DNA of 64,000 nucleotides, taken from positions 2,846,058 to 2,910,057 of the forward strand of contig NC_035168.2 of NCBI RefSeq assembly GCF_001659605.2, in the 5' to 3' direction. This DNA is from Manihot esculenta. Its lineage: Eukaryota > Streptophyta > Magnoliopsida > Malpighiales > Euphorbiaceae. This document shows, piece after piece, positions 17,421 to 28,600 of the stretch (within the stretch, counting starts at the first letter, position 1; each line of letters opens with the position of its first letter). The notes under the pieces were generated by a model that had not been told where the DNA came from, did no database searches, and saw only the letters and a program-made list of their open reading frames with translations. The position numbers and the translations under genes are program-made.

Positions 17421-18926
17421 TGATAAGCGGTTGTCGAAGCTGTCAAAAATAATCCTATTTAACAATCAACAATAAACTTGTAGATAGTGGCAATAGGGTC
17501 GAACCACAGGAAATTGACACCAATGATTTTCCTAATAATGACTAGGTCAAGTAAATAACAAGTAAATAAAAGAGGGGGGTTTGATTTGATGAGTTAAAAC
17601 TAAATAGCAAAAGAAAGCAATAATTTAAAGATGAGTAAATCAATAAGAGAAAAGCTTCTAGTTGAAGTATGGATCTATTTCAGATTGTTTAGAATTGATC
17701 ATTGATTATTTAGGACTCCTATTTTATTTCAATAAATTGGTTTTGGTTATGGAAGACGCTTCTCACAACCAAATTCCCCCTTAGTTCTAGTTTGATTAGG
17801 AAACGTTCGCTAATCAAACACTAATCAACAAGTTGCCAAGGAACGTCCTTGGGGCATTGTAGCATCGAACAACTGTTGACTGCATTAAGACTTAGAGAAA
17901 CCCAATTCTATCCTTGCCAACCGCGTGGTCAAATTTAGATTATGCAATTTGATTAAATGTGTATTTGAACAACCTAAGTAATTACGGACCTAAATCATTC
18001 AAACAATATTATTTAAGCAATTTAAAAGCAATGGGCCCTTATTGATTCTAAAAGCAAAGTAATAATTATGGAAAGCTCAAATTGCATAAATATTGATAAT
18101 AAATAGAAGTTTAACAATGGAGATTTAAATCTCCCAATTCATCACAAAATCTGAAATTCACCAACTTCAACTAGAAAGGAAAGTGTTTAGCCACTCATGG
18201 TGGACAAAATCACAAAAGAAAAAAAAAAGAAAGAAGAGATTGCTGCGTTTCTAGAGAGTTTCTGAAGCTGAGAGATGATCAGACGATCCCCTTGCTGGTT
18301 TGGAGGCTCTCCTTTTATAGCTGAAGAATTCCATCCATCTAGGGTTTCAAAATCCCTTTTTGATTTGGTGTTTGACTCTTCTTTTGATGTTGAATTTAAT
18401 TGCAATTGGAATTTCTTGGATGAAAAGTTCTTTCGTGGCTCTTGGTTTTATGTTGGTAGTGATTGGGTTGGAATTGGACTTATGAAAATTCGGATTTCTG
18501 TTTTCTGCCCAATTTCCCGCTCTTCTGTCAGTTTCTGCTGTCAAAGTGATTTGCCCGGTGATTTGAGTGTTTTGGGCAAATCACGGATCCAATCACTTTT
18601 CTGTGAGTCAGTCCAGTTTTTTGCTCTCTGTCTTCTGCGAGTGATTTGGCCAGTGTCTTCGAGTGTCTTGGGCAAATCACTTGCCCATATCACTTCTGCC
18701 TGTTGCCTCCAGGTTTCTGCTGTCAAAGTGATTTGCCCGGTGATTTGAGTGTTTTGGGCAAATCACTGACCCAATCACTTTTCTGTCAATTTTCTGCACT
18801 TTTTCTCCAATTTTTCAATTTCTTCCTTTTCTGTAAAAACAAGATAAAAATCATAAATTAAACTAAAAAATGTGTAAATAAACAATAATAATTATGATAA
18901 AAATGTGGCTAAATTATGCTTGATCA
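17421..18926 (-). repeat. Element A 3' LTR (intact, 1506 bp)
   Basis: The boundaries follow from the second copy and from the TG...CA ends. It contains two copies of a 39-bp block (18546-18584 and 18728-18766) whose ends, GTGATTTGCCC and GGGCAAATCAC, are inverted repeats of each other. Small open frames here are by-products of repeat sequence. Confidence 0.85.
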
Positions 18927-18945
18927 AATACCCCCACACCTAGCT
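18927..18945 (-). promoter_or_regulatory. Element A polypurine tract
   Basis: Directly inside the 3' LTR the minus strand reads GGTGTGGGGGTATT, the purine-rich primer for plus-strand DNA synthesis. A very similar string lies about 1.06 kb further in (near 19988). Confidence 0.65.
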
Positions 18946-19252
18946 TTTTGCTTGTCCTCAAGTAACAAATAACTTAGTCAATCAAGCTCCTTTTTCCTTA
19001 GAGCCTAAGTACCACTTAATCAGCCCCCCTAGACTCCTAATCTGAATTATCACAGTATAGAGTACATGCACTAAGGTCATCCTCTCCTTTCCTTGTTTCC
19101 TTTCACCTACCATGGTCAAGAGAAAGGTTTTTGACTCAGTCATGCTTATTCCTTTATGTTAGGTTTAATGCAACCCCTAGGAGTGACTTGCCACCTTCTC
19201 TCTTTCTCCTTTTAATTTTTATTTTTATTTTCAGCAGCACTTATTCTTATCC

Positions 19253-19507
19253 TTGCCTGAAAAAGTCACTAACCTTTTTACGCGATTGTGTACATGGGTG
19301 ATACACCCCCGGTTACTCAGTTAGTCACTTGTTCAAGTGGCTACTAGCTCTGTTCATAGTCTAGACCATCGAAACTTATTTGCTTGAAAAAGTCACTGAC
19401 CTTTTTACGCGATTGTGTACATGGGTGATACACCCCCGGTTACTCAGTCAGTCACTTCTCCAAGTGGCTATTAGGCTTAGTTCATAGTCTTAGACCATTG
19501 GAACATG
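19253..19507. repeat. 127-bp direct repeat inside element A
   Basis: Two adjacent copies of a 127-bp unit start at 19253 and 19380. Each contains AAAAAGTCACT, then CCTTTTTACGCGATTGTG, then GGGTGATACACCCCCGG, which can itself form a small hairpin. They lie in the non-coding 3' region between the truncated pol and the LTR. Confidence 0.8.
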
Positions 19508-20118
19508 TTTATGATTTGTGCTTTATGCTGGTTTTTTATGATAGTTTGGGCAAATCAGCTCTTAGGGAGTTACACTAACTTTGTGTTTGCATGTATTTGT
19601 ATTTTTATTTCCCTTGACTTTAGCAAATTTGAGGATTCAATTCAAGAGAAAAACTCCCTAAGTGAAGGTAACATACTGTGAATGATTCAATTTAAGCTTA
19701 AAGGGGTGGCAAATCAATGGGGTCATGAGATAAGGAAACTCTTTTAACCTTGTTATCTATATTGAGTAGAACAAAAGCCAAGACAAAATTCTGTGTGTGT
19801 GTGCAAAAAGTGAAAAAAATTCTGGTGTGTGCAAAAAGGGGTAAGAATAATGCAAAAAGAAACAAATTTTGGTGAAATGTGTGAAAAAATTTTGGTGTGT
19901 GTTTATGGGGCAAAAAGATGCAAAAAGAAATAAAAAGAAAGCAAAAAGATAATGTAAACGGAAAAAATATAACCTAAACCTAACAGCAAATACCCCCACA
20001 CCTATCCCAAACATTGTCCTCAATGTTTAAACATAAATATGAAAAAATTAATAAGGAGAAGGAAAGGGACTGCCTGGGATGTGGGTGATTTGAGCAGGTG
20101 ATTTGGGCAAATCACTGG
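19508..20118 (-). other. Element A non-coding 3' region
   Basis: No supported coding sequence. It holds repeats of GTGTGTGCAAAAAG-like strings (about 19795-19920) and a second polypurine-like string (minus strand GGTGTGGGGGTATT, about 19988-20003), which suggests that an end region was once duplicated. The palindrome TGATTTGGGCAAATCA occurs at 20099-20114. Confidence 0.5.
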
Positions 20119-22581
20119 TCAAATCACTGTCGTGGCTGGTCTGTGGGCAGAAAATGTTGAACCAGCAGCTGCAACATGCTTTCCATGTGCTGCATCCTGT
20201 CTTGAGCCTCCACCGAATGGTCTTGAGGTGCCTTTTATGTCCTCCAAGGTCCACCCAATTGCTTTCTTGTGCTTCCTCAACAGATCAAGGAGCTTTTCCT
20301 CTTCTTCTTGGCTGAGCTGGTTAGAAATAATTGCTGGAAGTGAATTTCCAGCTCCCAAATAGGCATATTTGAGGTGGCTGGGCAATGGTTTCAGTTCTGG
20401 TGCAGTTGCTGTTTGTGCTGATTTCTGCTGTTTGCTGTTTGATTTAGGCTGTGATTTGGGCAGATTATCTGGTGATCTGGGCAAATCATTGTCTGTCAAG
20501 TCTGTCCGCTCCAGTGATTTGATCTGTGATTTGAGCAGATTATCTGGTGATCTGGGCAAATCACTGGGCAAATCACCCACATCCAGCAAGTTACAGCAGT
20601 CTGCTGTTTTTTCTGCTTCAGTGATGTTGCTGTCCACTTCTCCTTTCCTGCAATGACCATCATAAAGTAAATTTTCTTGATCAAAATAAAAAATTTCTTG
20701 ACTTAAATCATCAATAACATCAAGGCCATAAACATGAGAAACATCATTGGGGAATTTCATGGCATCATAAACATTAAATTTGATAACTTCCCCTTCAAAC
20801 TCCATAGTCAATGTGCCATCATGCACATCAATTTTAGTTCTTGCTGTACTTAAGAATGGTCTTCCAAGTAGGATATCAGAGGTGATTTTACCCTTGTCTT
20901 CCTCCATGTCAATAACATAAAAATCTACTGGAAAGACTAATTGGTCCACTTGCACCAACACATCTTCTAGCACTCCCTTGGGGTAGACAACAGATCGATC
21001 AGCCAATTGGATCATAATGCTGGTGCCCTTGAGTGTACCTGCATTCAACAAGTTAAAAATAGAAAGAGGCATGACATTTATTGAAGCTCCAAGGTCACAC
21101 ATGGCCTTCTTTATTCCTATGTTGCCTATTTTGCATGAAATGGCAAACATTCCTCTATCCTTGCATTTGGTGGGAAGTTTCCTTTGAATGACAGCTGAGA
21201 CACACTCCCCCACACTTACCTTTTTATTTTCAGCAAGTTTCCTCCTATTGGTGCATAGCTCTTTGAGAAATTTAGCATACCTTGGTATTTGTTTGATAGC
21301 ATCAAGTAGGGGTATGTTGATTTCCACTTTGCGAAGTGTCTCCAATATCTCTTTTTCCTCTTTCTCCTTTTGGGATCTTGCAAATCTCTTTGGGAAGGGA
21401 GGAGGTACCTTGAATTTCTCCATAAGTTGCTGTTTCTGCCTTTGACTGGATTCTGCCTGGTCTGTTGATTTGGGCAGATCACTCTCTGCCTTCTCTGGTG
21501 ATTTGGGCAAATCACTGCTGGACAGCTAAGTTTGCCCAGCGATCGGGTCAGTTTCTACTAGTGAATTGGGCAAATCACTGCCCTGATCACTTTCTGGCAG
21601 AATTTCTTCTATGGCCTGTTTTTGCAATTTTTTAGCCTTGCTGTCTTGTAGCTCTTTTCCACTCCTCAATGTGATGGCACTAGCATTTTGTCTTGGATTT
21701 ATCTCAGTTTGGGAGGGTAGCTTCCCTTGAGACTCAAATTTGCTCATTGAAGTGGCCATTTGGCTCACTTGTTGCTCAAGATTTTGGACAACAGCAGGGG
21801 ATGCAATAGTGGCTGATTCAGTGGTGTATGTTGCTGGTTCAGTAAGTGCAACATCTTCTGGTTCAGTTGTGTCAATTTTTGAGGTTGCTGGTGTTTGGAC
21901 AGCAACAAGGGATGCAATGGTGGCAGATTCAGCACTTGCTGATTTTTGGACAACAGGTTCAGCAATTGCCGGTGCAATTTCAGCAGTGGCAGGTGTGGTA
22001 GTGGGTGAATTTGCTAGTGCAGAAAATTTTGCAGTAACCTGGAATCGGGTATCTGGTTCAGCTTCAAGTGTAGTGGTGATTTGTGCAGCAGACTCAGCAG
22101 CTTGGTCTATTTCTTCGTCATCGTCCCATAGATCTTGAAGCTCTTCCTCTCTTCTTAATATGTGCGCGTTCATTGAATTAACCGCTTGATCCACTTGCTG
22201 TTGGAGAATTTTCCCAGAAATTTTCAATTTCCTTACCATCTCTTCAAGTTCCATATTGGAGTTTTGAGGTGTTGCTTGGGCTTGATAGTTTTGGTAGTAG
22301 TCAGCCCTTGCATAGCCATAATTCGGATTGTCCCCCCAACATGGATTGTATTGCAGATCTCTTTGGTAGTCATGGTAGTGGTCTGCCCTTGTATAGCCAT
22401 AGCTCATATTGTCTCCCCAACCTGAATTGTATGTGTCAAGGTAGGGATTATGTCTTGGCTGTCCATAGAATCCTGCATGTGCTTGTTGAAGTTCTTGGAC
22501 TTGACCTATACCATAATTTCTCACCATAGAGGTTAGTTCAGAAATTTGAGAAGAGAGAAAAGACATACTTACCGTAGCCAT
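20119..22581 (-). pseudogene. Element A gag-protease-(truncated RT) reading frame
   Basis: One minus-strand frame from ATG at 22581 to 20119, broken by a single in-frame TAG at 21526-21528. The first part (351 codons) is the C-terminal portion of an Athila/Tat gag, with Gln/Ala/Thr-rich spacers and the typical SAITLRSGKEL string; the N-terminal gag core is absent. After the TAG come SDLPKS repeats, the pre-protease stretch NIPLLDAIKQIPRYAKFLKE, and the retropepsin with CDLGASINVMPLS, where DLGAS is the active-site form usual in this lineage, and ILLGRPFLSTARTKIDVH. The frame reaches the start of the reverse transcriptase (AIGWTLEDIKG) and then runs into unrelated residues. RT, RNase H and integrase were therefore deleted. 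Such a protein could at most supply gag and protease, and the TAG makes even that doubtful. Confidence 0.8.
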
Positions 22582-22683
22582 GCTTGTAAGGTCTTGGCAG
22601 TGCGTTCAATTTCAGGATCGTAAAGAAGAGCTTCTTTACGATCAGCCCTGGTCACAAAAGGAAAATACGTTAGTTAGATCAAT

Positions 22684-22701
22684 TCCCCGGCAACGGCGCC
22701 A
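22684..22701 (-). promoter_or_regulatory. Element A primer-binding site, tRNA-Asp type
   Basis: The plus strand reads TCCCCGGCAACGGCGCCA, which is the 3' end of plant tRNA-Asp including CCA. The minus (element) strand is its 18-nt complement. It lies five bases from the end of the 5' LTR. A tRNA-Asp primer is characteristic of Athila-type elements. Confidence 0.85.
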
Positions 22702-22706
22702 ATTTT

Positions 22707-23133
22707 TGATAAGCGGTTGTCGAAGCCGTCAAAAATAATCCTATTTAACAATCAACAATAAACTTGTAGATAGTGGCAATAGGGTCGAACCACAGGGAAT
22801 TGACACCAATGATTTTCCTAATAATGACTAGGTCAAGTAAATAACAAGTAAATAAAAGAGGGGGGTTTGATTTGATGAGTTAAAACTAAATAGCAAAAGA
22901 AAGCAATAATTTAAAGATGAGTAAATCAATAAGAGAAAAGCTTCTAGTTGAAGTATGGATCTATTTCAGATTGTTTAGAATTGATCATTGATTATTTAGG
23001 ACTCCTATTTTATTTTAATAAATTGGTTTTGGTTATGGAAGACGCTTCTCACAACCAAATTCCCCCTTAGTTCTAGTTTGATTAGGAAACGTTCGCTAAT
23101 CAAACACTAATCAACAAGTTGCCAAGGAACGTC
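22707..23133 (-). repeat. Element A 5' LTR, first part (interrupted)
   Basis: Matches 17421-17847 nearly base for base and is cut at AACGTC by insertion of element B. The LTR resumes at 33346. Confidence 0.9.
23129..23133. repeat. Target-site duplication of element B (left copy, ACGTC)
   Basis: ACGTC precedes element B and is repeated at 33346-33350. The uninterrupted LTR copy of element A contains it once. Confidence 0.9.
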
Positions 23134-25564
23134 AGTAACGACCCGGAAACCGGACCGCTACCGGCGCTAGGATTCAGGTCGGCTTAAGGCCGCCAGAACC
23201 CGTAGCAAGCCAAACATACATCCTGTGAACCTGTTTAATCCCATACATGGTCAACAACATACATAAAAATTTAAAACTTTTCTTTCATTCATACATTTCA
23301 TTGCCAAGCCTAGCCTGTGCATGCACAAACATAGCATAAACCTCTCATTGGAGTCCTCGTCAAATACTCCAATGGGGTAACATAACATAACATAGGCTTG
23401 GGTTACATAGGCATCATAAAAACATTATATCTCATACAAGACCATGTGTACAGGGAATACAAAAGACTCTAGTCAAGCACACTATTAAACTTTCATTACA
23501 TTACATATCATACTTTTACATTACAAACAAACCATGTCCACAGCTAAGCTATTACATAAACTTCTCTTACTCTGCTGACTTCTCTATCTACTCTGCACCT
23601 GCAAGACTGGGGTTAGGGGAGAGGGGGTGAGCTATAAAGCCCAATGAGTAGAAACTAAAAACATTGATTTTATTATTTCCTTTATTCTTATTCATTATTT
23701 ATTATTCATTTTATTTTATTATTCTTTTTATTATCATTATTATTATTATTTATTTTATTTTATTTCCACATATTATTTAACTTTTTTTTTTATTTTTATT
23801 TATGCTTTCATGAAATGCAACACATCACAGCTAATCACATAAAGGATGGTATTGTCACCATTAGTCCTCTTCCTTTCCAAAGTGCCGGGACGTAGAATGG
23901 GTCAACCGGTCTTTCTCTTACATAACACATCATAACATAACATTCTAATATGCCGGGACGTAGAATGGGTCAACCGGTCTTTCTCTTTCTTTGTGCCAGG
24001 GACGTAGAATGGGTACAACCTGGACTTTCATACATAACATGCCATATCTCATCATAACATATCGAGGACTATGGATCATCCAATCAACCATCCACATCAA
24101 CATCAATTTATGCAATGCAGCATATTCGTGAATTCTAATGCAAACATCCTGAAATATTGCATGGCATTAGTGATGCATGGGCAATGCTTTATGATTCATT
24201 CATTTATTTATTTACTTTACTTTACTTTAAAACTTAAGGGGTTGTTCCACTCACCTGACGACTGAAGCTTTAACAACTCAAAGGTAGCTATCTCACTGCC
24301 GGGGGTCTCGGTTCCTCGGGTCCGAACCTACACAGGTGGACTTAAATGAGGTACCAAACAAACATAAACAAGACTCTAAACATACCCCCAAAAACCTCCT
24401 AAAAACACCTCAAAACACCCCTAGAAAACATGCAAGAAAAGGCTGGACAGGGCACTTTCGGCGGCACCTTCGGCGGCCGGAAGTCCCTCCAGAGCCGAAA
24501 GTCAGGCAGGTTCGGCGGCACCTTCGGCGGCCGAAACTCCCAGACAGAGACGAAACTCATGCATGTTCGGCGGCCGAAAGTCTCAGACAGAGCCGAAACT
24601 CCAACTTTCGGGGGCAAGCTTCGGCAGCCTAAAGCTGCCTCTCAAGCCATGTTCGGCGGCCGAAACTCCCTTCGGCTGCCGAACCTGGTTTCTGCCAAAG
24701 GGCAGAAACTTGGCTCCTCTTGCCTCCAAGTTTCCCAAACTTCCTAATCATGCATAAAACTCTTCTACAACACTCATACACAAGCATACAAGCTCCTAGG
24801 GGCCTCAAACTAACTTAAACCCCAACTACAACACACAAGCAAGCCACATTGCTCAAGAACATACATCAAACCCATAAACTCAACTTAAAGCCTATCATGC
24901 ATTTCTACCCCTTAGATCTACTTAAAACTTACTTAAAACATGCTAAAGGCTTAAGATCGACTTTTACCTCTTGAAGATCGAGAGAGAGACGACCTAGACT
25001 TGGAGATCCACGAAAATGAGCTCCTGAGTTCCCAAAGCTCCAAAACTTGTTTCAAAAGTTTAAAACCTTCAATGCAAGCTTAAAACTCAAGAAAAAAGGT
25101 GGGGATTTGAAGGAAGAACACTGGATTGGGAAGAGGGAGGTCGGAAGCTAGCTGTGGCCGAAAATGGGAGAAAGCTCGCCCATTTCGGCTAAGTGCCCCT
25201 TTTATAGTGGCTGGCCAGACCACGTTCGGGGGCCGAAAGTGCCTCCGCACGCATGCCATATTCGGCGACCGAACTTGAATTTCGGCGGCCGAACCTGAAC
25301 TTCCCTCACTCATGCTTTCGGGGGCCTAACGTGCCTCCAAAAACGCATGCATGTTCGGCGGCCGAACTTGACTTTCGGCGGCCGAACCTGGGTTTTCCTC
25401 CAAAGACTTTTCATGCAAAAACTCATTTAATTTTCATACTTAAAACCATGAAATGCTTTAAAACATTTTATGAAAACATGTTTCTACCCTACTAGAGGCT
25501 TCCGACATCCGAGATTCCACCGGACGGTAGGAATTCCGATACCAGAGTCTAGCCGGGTATTACA
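23134..25564 (-). repeat. Element B 3' LTR
   Basis: Bounded by AGTAACGACC and CGGGTATTACA. It contains six exact TTCGGCGGCCGAA palindromes (24523, 24566, 24652, 25281, 25354, 25374) plus near-copies. A three-copy stem-loop repeat lies at 23885-24023. A long run of TTATT/TTTATT lies near 23660-23800. Confidence 0.9.
23885..24023 (-). repeat. Triplicated stem-loop repeat in element B 3' LTR
   Basis: Three units at 23885-23909, 23953-23977 and 23996-24023 share the core GTAGAATGGGT. The first two are bounded by CCGG/CCGG and the third by CCAGG/CCTGG, so pairing is kept although the bases differ. Confidence 0.7.
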
Positions 25565-25579
25565 TTCTTCCCCCCTTAA

Positions 25580-25601
25580 GAACATTCGTCCCCGAATGTT
25601 C
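25580..25601 (-). promoter_or_regulatory. Hairpin and polypurine tract region of element B
   Basis: GAACATTCG (25580-25588) and CGAATGTTC (25593-25601) are perfect inverted repeats with a 4-base centre. Directly beside them the minus strand has the purine tract AAGGGGGGAAGAA before the 3' LTR. The same arrangement is found in elements C and E. Confidence 0.7.
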
Positions 25602-25671
25602 ACCAAACAACACATAACATGGCAAACATATAACATACATATATAGCACATCAACACATAGGGATCTAACC

Positions 25672-28600
25672 TTAAAAGAGATGAGGGTACTGCTGGAGCA
25701 TAGACTCCCGTGTCTCCCAAGTGCACTCTTCCAAGTTGTGGTGGTTCCACAGGACTTTCACCATCGGGATTTCCTTATTTCTTAACTTTCTGATCTGGGT
25801 GTCTATGATCCGTACTGGCTGTTCAACATAGGTGAGATCCTCTTAGACCTCCACATCAGGCTCACTAAGAACCTTGCTCGGATCTGACACAAACTTTCTC
25901 AACATCGAAACATGGAAAACCGGATGGATTCTTGCCATTGAAGCGGGTAAATCCAGCTTGTACGACACATTCCCAATCTTTTGCAAGATTTCAAAGGGTC
26001 CGATGTATCGTGGGGCTAGTTTACCTTTCTTCCTGAAGCGAACCACTCCCTTCATTGGAGACACCTTGAGCAATACCAGATCCCCCTCCTGAAACTCTAA
26101 CTGTCTCCTGCGGACGTCTGCATAACTCTTCTGTCTGCTTGCAGCAGTCTTGATTCTCTCTCTGATTATGGGTACCACCCTGCTGGTAATTTCTACTAGC
26201 TCAGGCCCTGCCAAGACCTTCTCTCCAACTTCCTCCCAGCAAACAGGTGATCTGCACTTCCTTCCGTACAAAGCTTCATATGGAGCCATCCCGATGCTAG
26301 CATGATGGCTGTTGTTGTAGGCAAACTCCACCAAAGGTAGATGCTGCCTCCAAGAACCGCCAAAGTCCAGCACACACATCCTGAGCATATCCTCTATAGT
26401 CTGGATGGTCCTTTCTGACTGTCCATCAGTCTGGGGGTGGAAGGCAGTACTGAAATCCAACCTAGTACCCATGGCATTCTGCAGACTCCGTCAAAACCTG
26501 GAGGTGAACTGGAGCCCTCTATCTGACACTATCGAAACAGGAACCCCATGCAGCCTGACGATCTCATCCACATACACCTGCGCCAACTTGTCCACAGAAT
26601 AGCCACTCCTGACAGGAATGAAGTGAGCAGATTTGGTGAGTCTGTCCACAATCACCCATATGGAGTCCACTCTGTTGGACGCCGCCGGTAACCCTACTAC
26701 GAAGTCCATAGTTATATTTTCCCATTTCCATTCTGGAATCGGTAGCGGGTTAAGCATTCCAGCCGGCTTCTGATGTTCCAGCTTCACCCTCTGACACACT
26801 TCGCAGGCTGACACGAACTGTGCCACTTCTTTCTTCATTGCTGGCCACCAATAAACTTTCTTCAAATCTTGATACATCTTGGTGGCTCCGGGGTGAATGC
26901 TGTATCTTGCATTATGAGCCTCTCTCATAATGTCTCCTTTTAGCCCTATGTCATCTGGTACACATAATCGACTCCCATAGCGGAGGATCCCCTTACTGTC
27001 GAATCTGAACTCACTACCACTGCCTGACTGAACAGTCCTGGCAATCTTCACTAACTCCGGGTCCTCATGCTGTTTCTGAGCCACCTGCTCCAGAAACACG
27101 GGTGATACTCTCATCTGGGCCACCAAGGCACCTGTACCAGACAACTCCATCTGTAGACCTTCCTCAATAAGCTTGTAGAATTCCTTCACCACTGGCCTCC
27201 TCTCTGTCGATATGTGGAATAAGCTACCGAGTGATTTCCGGCTTAGGGCGTCTGCCACGACATTTGCCTTACCCGGATGATACTGAATCTTGCAATCATA
27301 GTCACTCAGCAGCTCTACCCATCTCCTCTGTCTCAAGTTCAAATCTCTTTGACTCAGGATGTACTGCAGGCTCTTATGATCTGTAAAGATCTCACATTTT
27401 ACCCCATAGAGGTAGTGCCTCCACATCTTGAGTGCAAAGATTACTGCTGCCATCTCCAGGTCGTGTGTGGGGTAATTCAACTCATGCTTCTTCAGCTGCC
27501 TAGAAGCATAAGCAATCACCCTCTCATTCTGCATCAGTACACAACCCAGTCCCACACGGGACGCATCACAAAAGACTGTAAGGTCCTCATCACTAGATGG
27601 CAGAGCTAAAACTGGTGCTGAAGTCAACCTCTTCTTAAGCTCTTCAAAACTCTCTTCGCACTGGTCGGTCCACAGAAACTTCTGATTCTTCCTGGTTAAC
27701 CTGGTCAGAGGAGCTGCTATCTTTGAGAAGTCCTGAACGAACCTCCTGTAGTAACCTGCCAAACCCAAGAAACTTCTAATCTCTGTCACTGAAGTGGGTC
27801 TAGGCCAGTTAGCCACAGTTTCTGTCTTCTTGGGGTCCACCTCAATACCATTCTCTGACACTACATGCCCCAAGAACGAAATGCTCCTCAGCCAGAACTC
27901 ACATTTAGAGAACTTGGCATACAAGCCATGTTCCCTCAAAGTCTGCAAGACCAACCGCAGATGATGGGCATGCTCTTCTGCATTCCTGGAATACACTAAG
28001 ATATCATCTATGAAGACAATAACGAAGTGATCCAGGTATTGGCTAAATACTCTGTTCATGAGATCCATGAATGCTGCAGGGGCGTTTGTTAACCCGAACG
28101 GCATCACTAGGAACTCATAGTGCCCATATCTGGTCCTGAAAGCTGTCTTTGGGACGTCTTCATCTCTGATCCTCAGCTGATAATACCCAGATCTCAGATC
28201 TATCTTGGAGAAACAACCTGCTCCTGCTAGCTGGTCGAATAGATCATCGATCCTAGGCAACGGGTACTTGTTCTTGGTAGTGACCTTGTTCAACTGTCTG
28301 TAGTCGATACAAAGTCTGAGGGATCCATCCTTCTTTTTCACGAACAACACTGGAGCACCCCAAGGTGAGGTACTCGGTCGGATGAAACCCTTATCTACCA
28401 GCTCTTGTAACTGTTCCTTAAGCTCCTCCAGCTCTGCTGGCGCCATCCTGTAGGGAGGGATAGAGATCGGTCTGGTTCCTGGCATCAATTCTATCTCGAA
28501 CTCTATCTCCCTAGGAGGCGGTAAACCTGGCAGCTCGTCTGGGAAAACATCTAAGAACTCTCTAACCACAGGCACCGAGGCGGGCTCTCTGACATCTCTG

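Noticed and set aside
18275..18748. 157-codon open frame in element A LTR (and its copy at 33777-34250)
   Set aside because: It lies antisense within an LTR, its C-terminal part is translated palindrome repeats, and no protein family is recognisable.
20369..22529. Plus-strand open frames opposite element A gag
   Set aside because: Antisense shadows of the real minus-strand gag-protease frame.
22684..22701. tRNA-Asp-like sequence
   Set aside because: Only the 3' 18 bases of the tRNA are present; it is a primer-binding site, not a tRNA gene.
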